Source: Paenibacillus luteus
Lineage (GTDB): Bacteria; Bacillota; Bacilli; Paenibacillales; Paenibacillaceae
NCBI RefSeq assembly: GCF_006542765.1
Contig: NZ_SKCD01000007.1
Span: 115,889 to 179,888, forward strand
Direction of reading: 5' to 3'
DNA: 64,000 nucleotides
Positions within the stretch are counted from its first letter, which is position 1, and each line of letters begins with the position of its first letter. Both the position numbers and the translations under genes were made by a program. This document shows positions 15,646 through 25,541 of this stretch, in pieces. A model generated the notes under the pieces. That model was not told the DNA's origin and did no database searches. It worked only from the letters and a program-made list of their open reading frames with translations.

Positions 15646-17802
15646 TTGAGCCATATTTTGTCCATTTACGCCAAAGATCTTCGCCATATTTTGCGAAACA
15701 GCGCCGCAGCCATCATTATTATCGGACTCGCCTGCTTGCCATCCCTTTACGCGTGGTTCAATATTAAAGCCTCATGGGACCCTTACGGACAGACCAGTTC
15801 GCTCGCCATTGCTGTCGTGAACAATGATGAGGGCGCTGAGCTGCGCGGCACGCCGATACGGGTTGGCGATGAAATTATTGCCTCCTTGAAGGAAAATAAG
15901 AAGATCGGCTGGGTTTTCGTTGACGAGAAAAACGCGCTTGCGGGCGTGAAGCATGGCGAATACTATGCCAGCATTACAATCCCTGTCGATTTTTCCGCCA
16001 AAATGGCGACTGTGCTTTCCGACAATTTGCAGCAAGCGGAGCTGGATTACGCCGTAAATGAAAAAATAAACGCGGTTTCCCCTAAAATTGCCCAAAAAGG
16101 AGCAAGCGGCATTATTGAGGAAGTCCGCAGCAGCTTCGTCAAAACGGCTAACGAGACGATTTTTCGTATTTTCAATCAGATTGGCATAGAGCTGGAGGAA
16201 AACCGGCCGGCCATTGAGCAAGTTAGAAGCACCGTGTTCAAGCTAGAGGCGCTCATTCCTAAAATTAATGAGGCCGTAGCGCTGGCATCAACAGACCTCG
16301 ATAAATCGAAGAAAATCGTCGCTTCCGTCCAAACCGAGCTGCCGAAGGCCGCTAAGCTCGCGAAGGAAGGGGAAGCGTTCACGAAGCAGCTGGGCAGTTT
16401 TTTTGACCAGAGCACGGCTGCACTCGACACGGCTGGCCCGCTAATCAAGCAGGATTTGCAGCTTCTGCTCCAAACGGCTGGCGCGATCGAGGAGCTAACC
16501 TCTATTTTGCAAGGAGCGGATGTAGATCCGGAGACCCTACTGGCTGCGCTTGTCCTAGCCGAGAAACGGCTTACCAGCGCAGTCTCCGTTACGGGAGGAA
16601 CAATTAAGCTGCTGGAGCGTCTAAATGAATCGGCTTCGACGGGAAGCAAGCTCCTCACGCCTACCATTGATCGTTTAAAGCAAATCAATACCCGCTTCGG
16701 GCAGCAGCTTGCGGTTGTACAGCAAATTCATGCGGCTATCAAGAAGGGCGAGCAGCCCCCTGCGGCGCTCATCGACCGGCTTAATACCTTGTCAGTGGAG
16801 ACCTCTGCCATGTTAAATGACCTGCTGAGCCGCTATGATTCCGACATTTTGCCTCGCATCCAGCAAGTAGTAGGCAAAGCCAAGCAAGCCGCAGCGGACG
16901 CACAGTCAATACTCGCAGCAGCGAACAAAAATATGCCAAGCGCCCTGCAAATCGTGAACGATGCCGCCAAAGGGCTCGAGACCGGCAGCAAGGAACTAGC
17001 GAAAATAAAGCAGAACCTGCCTGCTGCTGAGCAGCGGGTTAAAGATTTCGCACAGCGCATACGCGACCTGGAAAAGGAAGGGAATTTGAATGAACTTGTC
17101 GATCTCCTCAAGAACGATGCGGAACGCGAGGGGGCCTTCTTCGCAGAACCAGTCGTCCTGAAAGAAAATCGGCTCTATCCGATTCCGAATTACGGCTCTG
17201 CGATGTCGCCATTTTTTACGACGTTGTCGTTATGGGTGGGGGCTCTATTGCTTGTGTCCCTGCTCAGCGTGGATGTCCATGATGATGAGAATAAGTACCG
17301 TAGCTACCACATCTATTTCGGCCGCTTTCTCACTTTCCTTACTATTGCGCTGCTTCAGTCCGTGCTTGTGACGGCTGGTGATATTTGGCTCCTCCAAGCT
17401 TATGTGGCGGATAAAGCGTGGTTCATCTTGTTCGGCTTGGTGCTCAGCGCGGTATTTATGCTTATCGTGTACACGCTGGTGTCCGTATTCGGCAATGTCG
17501 GCAAAGCAATGGCTATCGTTCTGCTCGTGCTTCAGCTTGCCGGCTCTGGGGGTACGTTCCCTATTCAGGTTACGCCGCCTTTTTTCCAAGCGATCCATCC
17601 GTTCTTGCCCTTTACCTATGCGATTAGCATGATGCGCGAGGCCGTGGGTGGGATTTTGTGGGATATTGTCGTCAGAGACCTGATTGCCTTGGCGGTTTTT
17701 TCCGGCGCCGCTCTAGTTATGGGACTCGCCTTAAAGAAATGGATTAACCGCTACGCCGTCAAAATGCTGGAAAAAGCGAAGCAAAGTGGCTTAATCCACT
17801 AA
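15646..17802 (+). CDS. YhgE/Pip-type integral membrane protein
   Basis: 718 residues. The N-terminal YhgE/Pip domain has one membrane helix (AAAIIIIGLACLPSLYAWF) and the hallmark AWFNIKASWDPYG followed by AVVNNDEGAE. A long helical extracellular region (about 190-510) carries many heptads. Five to six C-terminal membrane helices (about 525-705) resemble an ABC-2-type export permease. Related proteins are Lactococcus phage-infection protein and Bacillus YhgE; they are also linked to secretion of LXG toxins and surface factors. Starts at TTG 15646 with GGGAGG nine bases upstream. No LXG gene is nearby, so the role is open. Confidence 0.88.
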   Translation: MSHILSIYAKDLRHILRNSAAAIIIIGLACLPSLYAWFNIKASWDPYGQTSSLAIAVVNNDEGAELRGTPIRVGDEIIASLKENKKIGWVFVDEKNALAGVKHGEYYASITIPVDFSAKMATVLSDNLQQAELDYAVNEKINAVSPKIAQKGASGIIEEVRSSFVKTANETIFRIFNQIGIELEENRPAIEQVRSTVFKLEALIPKINEAVALASTDLDKSKKIVASVQTELPKAAKLAKEGEAFTKQLGSFFDQSTAALDTAGPLIKQDLQLLLQTAGAIEELTSILQGADVDPETLLAALVLAEKRLTSAVSVTGGTIKLLERLNESASTGSKLLTPTIDRLKQINTRFGQQLAVVQQIHAAIKKGEQPPAALIDRLNTLSVETSAMLNDLLSRYDSDILPRIQQVVGKAKQAAADAQSILAAANKNMPSALQIVNDAAKGLETGSKELAKIKQNLPAAEQRVKDFAQRIRDLEKEGNLNELVDLLKNDAEREGAFFAEPVVLKENRLYPIPNYGSAMSPFFTTLSLWVGALLLVSLLSVDVHDDENKYRSYHIYFGRFLTFLTIALLQSVLVTAGDIWLLQAYVADKAWFILFGLVLSAVFMLIVYTLVSVFGNVGKAMAIVLLVLQLAGSGGTFPIQVTPPFFQAIHPFLPFTYAISMMREAVGGILWDIVVRDLIALAVFSGAALVMGLALKKWINRYAVKMLEKAKQSGLIH

Positions 17803-17808
17803 AAGAGC

Positions 17809-17853
17809 CTGTTCAAAATGCCGCCTATCTTCATCGAAGATTTCACAATCTAA
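17809..17853 (+). repeat. left member of an inverted pair flanking the giant surface-protein gene
   Basis: 45 bp beginning CTGTTCAAAA. About 80 percent of positions match the minus strand of 25818-25861 by hand alignment (CTGTTCAAAA, CCTATC, TCATCG and ATTTCAC are identical blocks). It starts seven bases after the YhgE stop. Confidence 0.6.
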
Positions 17854-17888
17854 GTAGGGTAATTAAAGAGTTTTGAGCCAACCCATTC

Positions 17889-17936
17889 AAAAAGGTTATC
17901 CTTCAACCTGTTGAATCAACGGATTGAAGAATAACC
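17889..17936 (-). terminator. terminator of the giant surface-protein gene
   Basis: GGTTAT-x-CTTCAA arms (12 of 13 paired) around a 17-base loop, followed by five Ts on the minus strand, 31 bases after the stop. Confidence 0.75.
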
Positions 17937-17966
17937 CTCACTTCAAAATTATTCTTTTATTTTAAG

Positions 17967-20900
17967 TTACTTGTTCTTTTGATCCAAAATTTTCAGAAGA
18001 ACGGTAACGGCCTCTGCTCTTGTCGTCCCGGCATTAGGATCGAATGTATTGTTTCCTTTTCCACCCATAATGCCAAGCATCTTGACGGCTGAGACTGCGT
18101 TTTTTGCCCAATCCGGAATCGCTTTGTCGTCTGCAAAGCCCGTTTCGGAACTGGCTTGTAACGACAGACCTAATGCGTTAGCAACGATCATCGCCAATTC
18201 CGCGCGAGTAATGGCTGCATCCGGACGGAAGGTCCCATCTGCATAGCCTTTTAGATATCCCGCTTGTTCGGCTTGCACCACTGCACTCTTCGCCCATGCC
18301 CCAATTTTCGCCTCATCGGTAAATGCCGGCGATGTTCCTGCATCTAGTCCTTGAAGCTTCAACGTATTCATCAGCATCACTGTGAATTCCGCCCGTGTCA
18401 CGGTGTGATTGGGCTTAAACGTTCCATCTGGATAGCCGTTAACCATTCCGCTTCCTACTGCTTGCTTAATTGCTGTCTCCGCCCAATGTCCTGTAATGTC
18501 GCTCAAATGTTTCGTCGGTTCTTGCCCATCCACTGGCGATTGGCCTGTGGCGATTACAGCAAACTTCGTAAAGTGATTAATCTTCACCGTAATATAATTG
18601 CCGGTTATTATTCCGCCAGCCACTTCCACCCAGCCTTTTTTCAATTCATCATAATAGAAGATAGCCATCGATTGGCCTTCCTTCAAGAGGGCAGGATTAA
18701 ACGCAATGGAAAGCGTGACAGGATTATTAAAGTTCTCCTTGAAGTTTTTTAGAATTTCATAGACCCCGGTAATCATTACTTCATTATTCTTGAGAAGGTT
18801 TTGCGTGTCCGTCAATTTGTCGATCGTAATTCTCAGCTCTTTATCGGTTGCATTAGCTGGAATTGAGACAATGACTTCCTTGCCCAAACTAATCTCTCCC
18901 GCCTTACCTACCGGAACCGTAAGCTTCCCATCCGTCGAGCTTGCTTTTGGGTCGCTTGGAGGCGTAGAACCGCCGCCAGAAGGAGGTGCAGCATTAATGG
19001 AAACCGTATAAGTAATCTTCGTTATGCCATCCTGCGCGACTACAATGACCTTGCTACTAGAAGTTAAGCTGCTTGCTATCGTTGTTCCGTCAGCATCATA
19101 GATTTCAAAAGTCGCTCCCGCCGCCTGGATAATAGCTGACTTTAAACCAGCTATCGTTGTGCCATACGGAATATTCGAGATGCTCTCGTACGCCGTTCCG
19201 CCTACACTTACGGTCCCTAGAGTAGATGATATCGTCGCATCGTGGCTTAAAGCTGCACTAGCAGTAACAGTTACTACCCAGTTCTGCTTAGTGCCATCTG
19301 CCGCTGTTATCGAATAAGTAATCGGTCCCGTGAAATCATTACGGGTCGTACCGCTAACTTGTGCTATAGAGCCAACTTGCGCCATGGCCCCTGCAGATAA
19401 CGTAAATGTAGCCTTCAATCCATTTCGATCTGTTCCGTACGGAACAGTAAGCGCAATGTTTGTCCCGTTAATCGTACCCGTCACCACTGGCGTCAACTCC
19501 GCAAAGCTGAAAGCCGTTATGTCCTTCTCGTTGCTCGGAGATACCGTTACGGTAACGGTGTACTGTTTCGTTGCACCATCCTGTGCAGTGACAGTGTATG
19601 TCACTGGAGATTTAAAGTCATTTCCTGTTGTACCGCTTACTTGGGCTATGGAGCCAACCTTCGCAGACGCTCCTATGGATAACGAAAATGTAGCCTTCAA
19701 TCCATTTCGATCTGTTCCGTATGGAACAGTAAGCGCGATGTTTGTCCCGCTAATTGTACCCGTCACCACTGGCGTCAACTCTGCAAAGCTGAATCTCGTG
19801 ATGTCTTTCGCGCTGCTCGGAGCTACCGTTACAGTAACGGTGTACTGTTTTGTTGTTCCATCCTGCGCAGTGACGATATAGGTCACCGGAGAAGTGAAGT
19901 CATTTCCCGTCGTCCCGCTCACTTGTGCTAGGGAGCCGACCTGCGCCGAGGCTCCTGCGGATAACGCAAACGTCGCCTTCAACCCATCTCGATCTGTGCC
20001 GTAAGGAACAGTTAACGCGATGTTTGCCCCGCTAATTGTACCCGTCACCACTGGCGTCAACTCTGCAAAGCTGAAGCCCGTGATGTCTTTCACGCTGCTC
20101 GGAGCTACCGTTACAGTAACGGTGTACTGTTTCGTTGTGCCATCCTGTGCAGTGACTGTGTATGTTATTGGAGAAGTAAAGTCATTCGTCGTCGTCCCGC
20201 TCACTTGAGCTATGGAGCCGACCTGCGCCGAGGCTCCTGCGGATAACGCAAACGTCGCCTTCAACCCATCTCGATCTGTGCCGTAAGGAACAGTTAGCGC
20301 GATGTTTGCCCCGCTAATTGTACCCGTCACCACTGGCGTCAACTCTGCAAAGCTGAAGGCTGTTATATCCTTCGCGCTGCTCGGAGCTACGGTTACAGTT
20401 ACGGTGTACTGTTTTGTTGTGCCATCCTGCGCAGTGACGATATAGGTCACCGGAGAAGTGAAGTCATTTCCCGTCGTCCCGCTCACTTGTGCTAGGGAGC
20501 CGACCTGCGCCGAGGCTCCTGCGGATAACGCAAACGTCGCCTTCAACCCATCTCGATCTGTGCCGTAAGGAACAGTTAACGCGATGTTTGCCCCGCTAAT
20601 TGTACCCGTCACCACTGGCGTCAACTCTGCAAAGCTGAAGCCCGTGATGTCTTTCACGCTGCTCGGAGCTACCGTTACAGTAACGGTGAACTGTTTCGTT
20701 GTGCCATCCTGTGCAGTGACTGTGTATGTTATTGGAGAAGTAAAGTCATTCGTCGTCGTCCCGCTCACTTGAGCTATGGAGCCGACTTGCGCCGAAGCTC
20801 CTGCGGATAACGCGAACGTCGCCTTCAACCCATTTCGATCTGTTCCGTTAGGAACCGTAAGCGAGATATTGGTACCGCTAATTGTACCTGTCACCACCGG

Positions 20901-23900
20901 CGCAAACTCTGCAAAGCTGAAGCCCGTGATGTCCTTCGCGCTGCTCGGAGCTACCGTTACAGTTACGGTGTACTGTTTCGTTGTACCATCCTGCGCAGTG
21001 ACGATATAGGTCACTGGAGAAGTGAAGTCATTCGTCGTCCCACTCACTTGAGTTATGGAGCCGACTTGCGCCGAGGCTCCTGCGGATAACGCAAACGTGG
21101 CCTTTAATCCATTTCGATCTGTGCCGTAAGGAACAGTTAGCGCAATGTTTGTCCCGCTAATTGTACCCGTCACCACTGGCGTCAACTCCATAAAGCTGAA
21201 GGCTGTTATATCCTTCGCGCTGCTCGGAGCTACCGTTACAGTTACGGTGTACTGTTTTGTTGTTCCATCCTGCGCAGTGACGATATAGGTCACTGGAGAA
21301 GTGAAGTCATTTCCCGTCCTCCCGCTCACTTGAGCTATGGAGCCGACTTGCGCCGAAGCTCCTGCGGATAACGCAAACGTGGCCTTTAAACCATTTCGAT
21401 CTGTTCCGTTAGGAACCGTAAGCGAGATGCTCGTTCCGCTAATTGTACCCGTCACCACCGGTGCCAACTCCATAAAGCTGAAGGCTGTTATATCTTTCAC
21501 GCTGCTCGGAGCTACCGTTACAGTAACGGTGTACTGTTTCGTTGTGCCATCCTGTGCAGTGACGATATAGGTCACCGGAGAAGTGAAGTCATTTCCCGTC
21601 GTCCCGCTCACTTGAGTTATAGAGCCGACCTGCGCCGAGGCTCCTGCGGATAACGCAAACGTGGCCTTCAATCCATCTCGATCTGTTCCGTACGGAACAG
21701 TAAGCGCGATGTTTGTCCCGCTAATTGTACCCGTCACCACTGGCGCCAACTCCGCAAAGCTGAAGGCTGTTATATCCTTTGCGCTGCTCGGAGCTTCCGT
21801 TACATTTACGGAGTACTGTTTTGTTGTGCCATCCTGCGCAGTGACGATATAGGTCACTGGAGAAGTGAAGTCATTTCCCGTCGTCCCGCTCACTTGAGCT
21901 ATGGAGCCGACTTGCGCCGAAGCACCTGCGGATAACGCAAACGTGGCCTTTAAACCATTTCGATCTGTTCCGTTAGGAACCGTAAGCGAGATGCTCGTTC
22001 CGCTAATTGTACCCGTCACCACCGGTGCCAACTCCATAAAGCTGAAGGCTGTTATATCCTTCGCGCTGCTCGGAGCTACCGTTACAGTTACGGTGTACTG
22101 TTTTGTTGTTCCATCCTGCGCAGTGACGATATAGGTCACCGGAGAAGTGAAGTCATTTGCCGTCGTCCCGCTCACTTGAGTTATAGAGCCGACCTGCGCC
22201 GAGGCTCCTGCGGATAACGCAAACGTGGCCTTCAATCCATCTCGATCTGTTCCGTACGGAACAGTAAGCGCAATGTTTGTCCCGCTAATTGTACCCGTCA
22301 CCACTGGCGCCAACTCCGCAAAGCTGAAGGCTGTTATATCCTTTGCGCTGCTCGGAGCTTCCGTTACATTTACGGAGTACTGTTTTGTTGTGCCATCCTG
22401 CGCAGTGACGATATAGGTCACTGGAGAAGTGAAGTCATTTCCCGTCGTCCCGCTCAATTGAGCTATGGAGCCGACTTGCGCCGAAGCACCTGCGGATAAC
22501 GCAAACGTCGCCTTCAACCCATCTCGATCTGTGCCGTACGGAACCGTAAGCGCGATGTTTGTCCCGCTAATCGTACCCGTCACCACTGGCGTCAACTCCG
22601 CAAAGCTGAACGCTGTTATATCTTTCGCGCTGCTCGGCGCTACCGTTACAGTAACGGTGTACTGTTTCGTTGTACCATCCTGTGCAGTGACGATATAGGT
22701 CACCGGAGAAGTGAAGTCATTTGCCGTCGTCCCGCTCACTTGAGCTAGGGAGCCGACCTGCGCAGAGGCTCCTGCGGATAACGCAAACGTCGCCTTTAAC
22801 CCACTTGGATCCGTACCGTACGGAACCGTAAGCGAGATATTGGTCCCGCTAATTGTGCCCGTAACCACTGGCGTCAACTGAGCAAAGCTGAACGCTGTTA
22901 TATCTTTCGCGCTGCTCGGCGGCGCAACAGTCACGGTAACCACCCAGTTCTGCCTTGTACCGTTCTCCGCCTGCACAACATAAGTGACCGGGTTCGTGAA
23001 ATTGTTAGAAGTTGTGCCGCTTCTTTGAGTTGTCCCGTTTACCTTTGTAGAGGATGCTGGGGTTAATGTGAATGTGGCAATCAGATTAGTCACATTCGTT
23101 CCATACTTTACCTCTATGTCGACCGTACGAGCTGCCGTGTTGATTGTTGCCGGCTTGGTTTGCGAAGAAAAACTATATGCTGTAATGTCTTTTGCGCTAC
23201 TTAGTTCAATAGAGACATAGACCGTCCATTCTTGGGTGCTACCATCTGCTGCAGTTACTATGTATTGAACAGGGTTCCTAAAATCGTTGGCAGTCGTCCC
23301 GCTTACTTGAGTAATTGAGCCAACTTTTGCTGAAGCATCAGGTGATAGAGAGAATGTGGCCTTCAAATTAGACAAGCTGCTATAAGAGGTTGTGTATACA
23401 ACTTCAATCTCTACGGTAAAATCTGTCGTATTGATCGTAGCTGCTTTGGTTTGGGTAACGGCGTTTAATGAGAACGCCACAATATCTTTCTCACTGCTTT
23501 TTCTCACGGTTACAGTCCAGTTTTGACTGCTTCCATCCCCTGCTTTTACTATATAGGTAACTGGAGTTGTAAAATTATTAGCACTCCGTCCACTTACTTG
23601 GTCAACAATGCCGACTTTAGCAGAGGCTTCTGGGGATAACGTAAATGTAGCCTTCAAGTTGGTTACATCAGTGGCATTCCCCACTTGAATCTCAACGGTG
23701 CGTGCAGTCTTATTAATTGTTGCTGCTCCGGTCTGCTCCGCTAAACTAAATGACATAATATCCTTTGCACTGCTTGCTATAACAGACACGATATATGTAA
23801 CTTTCGTTACCCCATCCGCTGCGGTTACAATGACTTTCTTTCCTGAGGTTAGGTTTGTTGCAACGGTGGCTCCGTCTTCATCGTAGATTTCAAACGTTGC

Positions 23901-25541
23901 ATTAGTCGCTGGCATAATTTCTTCTTTTAATACAGCTAATGTTGTTCCAGACGGAATATTGGTGATCGTTTCATTTGTTGTTCCGTCAGTACTCACGATT
24001 CCGATACCGGAAGTCAAAGTGGCAGCTGAGCTTAGTGCTTCCCACTGCGCATACAAGGTTGTATAGGGCATGATCTCGAAAGAACCGCTATAACTCTTTC
24101 CATTTCCATTTTCTTGTGTGTTCCATCCAATAAAGGTATAACCCGTCTTTACTAAATTTAATGTCCCCGTATATATGCTAGCCGTTTCTCCAGGTAGATA
24201 TAAAGTGGAATCAATCGGAACGGTCCCGCCCGTGTTTCCGTTTCCGTCATATTTTAATTGAAACAAGAAATCTTGCAAATAAGGATATCCGCCGTTACGC
24301 GATGGATCTATCGCCCAAAGGCTAGTAAAATCCCAGCCACTTACAGGCCCCTTCATATTTTCGTCTAGGTAAATGCTCCCTATATTGTTTCCTTCACCAT
24401 TGCTGGTCAAAGGGCTTATAGGAACAACATCTCCGCTCACATGACCACTTGCGTAACTATTGCTATATGATCCACTACTATTACTATAAGCATAGCCAAT
24501 CAAGCCACCGACAAAACTATATCCGCTCACTTTCCCCGTAGTAAAGCTATCACTTATTATTCCGCTAACTTCAAGATTGCTGACTAAGCCACCTACATGC
24601 TGTCCTCCGTTCACCTCACCTGTGGAATAACTTTTGCTAATCGTTCCATAATTGTAACCCGTTAATCCACCTGAAGAAAAACTACCATTAACTTTGCCTG
24701 TCGCAAAACTGTTCCTTATTTCAGTATTTGTAGAATTGCTGCCAACAAGGCCGCCAATACTTTGACCATCTATCATTTCCCCTGTGGCGTAACTGTAGCT
24801 AATCGTTCCATCATTATTACCTACTAAACCGCCAACTGCATAATCTCCTGTTACATTTCCCGTGGCGTAGCTGTAATTAATAGCTCCGCTATTCGTACCC
24901 ACTAAACCGCCTGAAGAGAAGCCCGATCCAGTAACGCTAGCATGAGCGTAACTATTGTCGATTATGGCATGCCCATTAGAAATCGCAACGCCATTATCGC
25001 CAATCAAGCCACCTACTCTATCTTTTCCGCCTACATTTCCGGTGGCATAACTATATGAAACTTTCCCTCTATTTGCACCCACCAAACTACCTACACTATT
25101 ATTTCCAGTAACGTCCACATTTTCCAGATTCACGTTAGCAATGACACTTTCCTCGCTTGTCAACCCGAATAAACCCAAGTTATTACCACTTGTATTTATT
25201 TTTAATCCATTAATTGCAAATCCGTTTCCGTTAAAATTCCCCCTAAATGGCGTCGCGCGATTATTACCAATAGGAGTCCAGTTATCTTTATAATCGCTAG
25301 TACTCAAGTCAATATTTTTTGTCTGCTTGAAATAAAGACCTGCATTTAAATAAGCTCCCCGAATCTGGTTAAGCTGATCGGCAGTTCCGATGAGATAGGG
25401 GCTACTTGCTGTACCACTTCCTAAAAACTCATTTGCCGCAAACACTTTGTTGTTTCCAAAAATCCCCGAAGGTGCGACAACACCCAATCCTAATACTATC
25501 GTCAATAGGATAGACAAGGCTTTTTTTCCTGATCTACGCAT
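17967..25541 (-). CDS. giant SLH-anchored surface protein with GLUG region and 16 tandem DUF5018-like repeats
   Basis: 2524 residues. A signal peptide (about 1-36, ending VFAANEF) is followed by a GLUG-motif region at 120-370 (repeated GGLVG, SYATG). An InlB-type B repeat is at 430-502 (LVKTGYTFIGWNTQENG, YAQW). A cadherin-like module is at 504-588, and its homologue stands at about 2100-2190 on the far side. Sixteen ~94-residue units run from 590 to about 2095, the last 13 nearly identical. A ZU5-like module follows at about 2200-2340, then three SLH domains from 2346 to the end (GYPDGTFKP, GYADGTFRP, TRAE). SLH domains bind secondary cell-wall polymer, so this is probably a long adhesin or spacer. 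GAGGAG precedes the ATG by eight bases. Confidence 0.9.
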   Translation of the reverse strand: MRRSGKKALSILLTIVLGLGVVAPSGIFGNNKVFAANEFLGSGTASSPYLIGTADQLNQIRGAYLNAGLYFKQTKNIDLSTSDYKDNWTPIGNNRATPFRGNFNGNGFAINGLKINTSGNNLGLFGLTSEESVIANVNLENVDVTGNNSVGSLVGANRGKVSYSYATGNVGGKDRVGGLIGDNGVAISNGHAIIDNSYAHASVTGSGFSSGGLVGTNSGAINYSYATGNVTGDYAVGGLVGNNDGTISYSYATGEMIDGQSIGGLVGSNSTNTEIRNSFATGKVNGSFSSGGLTGYNYGTISKSYSTGEVNGGQHVGGLVSNLEVSGIISDSFTTGKVSGYSFVGGLIGYAYSNSSGSYSNSYASGHVSGDVVPISPLTSNGEGNNIGSIYLDENMKGPVSGWDFTSLWAIDPSRNGGYPYLQDFLFQLKYDGNGNTGGTVPIDSTLYLPGETASIYTGTLNLVKTGYTFIGWNTQENGNGKSYSGSFEIMPYTTLYAQWEALSSAATLTSGIGIVSTDGTTNETITNIPSGTTLAVLKEEIMPATNATFEIYDEDGATVATNLTSGKKVIVTAADGVTKVTYIVSVIASSAKDIMSFSLAEQTGAATINKTARTVEIQVGNATDVTNLKATFTLSPEASAKVGIVDQVSGRSANNFTTPVTYIVKAGDGSSQNWTVTVRKSSEKDIVAFSLNAVTQTKAATINTTDFTVEIEVVYTTSYSSLSNLKATFSLSPDASAKVGSITQVSGTTANDFRNPVQYIVTAADGSTQEWTVYVSIELSSAKDITAYSFSSQTKPATINTAARTVDIEVKYGTNVTNLIATFTLTPASSTKVNGTTQRSGTTSNNFTNPVTYVVQAENGTRQNWVVTVTVAPPSSAKDITAFSFAQLTPVVTGTISGTNISLTVPYGTDPSGLKATFALSAGASAQVGSLAQVSGTTANDFTSPVTYIVTAQDGTTKQYTVTVTVAPSSAKDITAFSFAELTPVVTGTISGTNIALTVPYGTDRDGLKATFALSAGASAQVGSIAQLSGTTGNDFTSPVTYIVTAQDGTTKQYSVNVTEAPSSAKDITAFSFAELAPVVTGTISGTNIALTVPYGTDRDGLKATFALSAGASAQVGSITQVSGTTANDFTSPVTYIVTAQDGTTKQYTVTVTVAPSSAKDITAFSFMELAPVVTGTISGTSISLTVPNGTDRNGLKATFALSAGASAQVGSIAQVSGTTGNDFTSPVTYIVTAQDGTTKQYSVNVTEAPSSAKDITAFSFAELAPVVTGTISGTNIALTVPYGTDRDGLKATFALSAGASAQVGSITQVSGTTGNDFTSPVTYIVTAQDGTTKQYTVTVTVAPSSVKDITAFSFMELAPVVTGTISGTSISLTVPNGTDRNGLKATFALSAGASAQVGSIAQVSGRTGNDFTSPVTYIVTAQDGTTKQYTVTVTVAPSSAKDITAFSFMELTPVVTGTISGTNIALTVPYGTDRNGLKATFALSAGASAQVGSITQVSGTTNDFTSPVTYIVTAQDGTTKQYTVTVTVAPSSAKDITGFSFAEFAPVVTGTISGTNISLTVPNGTDRNGLKATFALSAGASAQVGSIAQVSGTTTNDFTSPITYTVTAQDGTTKQFTVTVTVAPSSVKDITGFSFAELTPVVTGTISGANIALTVPYGTDRDGLKATFALSAGASAQVGSLAQVSGTTGNDFTSPVTYIVTAQDGTTKQYTVTVTVAPSSAKDITAFSFAELTPVVTGTISGANIALTVPYGTDRDGLKATFALSAGASAQVGSIAQVSGTTTNDFTSPITYTVTAQDGTTKQYTVTVTVAPSSVKDITGFSFAELTPVVTGTISGANIALTVPYGTDRDGLKATFALSAGASAQVGSLAQVSGTTGNDFTSPVTYIVTAQDGTTKQYTVTVTVAPSSAKDITRFSFAELTPVVTGTISGTNIALTVPYGTDRNGLKATFSLSIGASAKVGSIAQVSGTTGNDFKSPVTYTVTAQDGATKQYTVTVTVSPSNEKDITAFSFAELTPVVTGTINGTNIALTVPYGTDRNGLKATFTLSAGAMAQVGSIAQVSGTTRNDFTGPITYSITAADGTKQNWVVTVTASAALSHDATISSTLGTVSVGGTAYESISNIPYGTTIAGLKSAIIQAAGATFEIYDADGTTIASSLTSSSKVIVVAQDGITKITYTVSINAAPPSGGGSTPPSDPKASSTDGKLTVPVGKAGEISLGKEVIVSIPANATDKELRITIDKLTDTQNLLKNNEVMITGVYEILKNFKENFNNPVTLSIAFNPALLKEGQSMAIFYYDELKKGWVEVAGGIITGNYITVKINHFTKFAVIATGQSPVDGQEPTKHLSDITGHWAETAIKQAVGSGMVNGYPDGTFKPNHTVTRAEFTVMLMNTLKLQGLDAGTSPAFTDEAKIGAWAKSAVVQAEQAGYLKGYADGTFRPDAAITRAELAMIVANALGLSLQASSETGFADDKAIPDWAKNAVSAVKMLGIMGGKGNNTFDPNAGTTRAEAVTVLLKILDQKNK
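19255..23774 (-). repeat. tandem coding repeat array, 16 units of about 282 bp
   Basis: Inside the giant gene. The three 5'-most units (23774 to 22917) are diverged; 13 units (22916 to about 19255) are nearly identical with a 282-bp period. One unit near 21030 lacks a single codon (GTTNDF instead of GTTGNDF). Variants alternate, giving a 564-bp higher-order period. Such arrays change copy number by recombination or slippage and are prone to assembly error. Confidence 0.92.

Noticed and set aside
19330..22698. Series of plus-strand open frames, each about 60-180 codons, opposite the repeat array
   Set aside because: They recur with the 282/564-bp period because they are antisense images of the coding repeats, and they lack ribosome sites.
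19255..23774. Periodic repeats considered as a CRISPR array
   Set aside because: Units are 282 bp, contiguous and in frame inside a secreted protein; there are no short spacers or cas genes.
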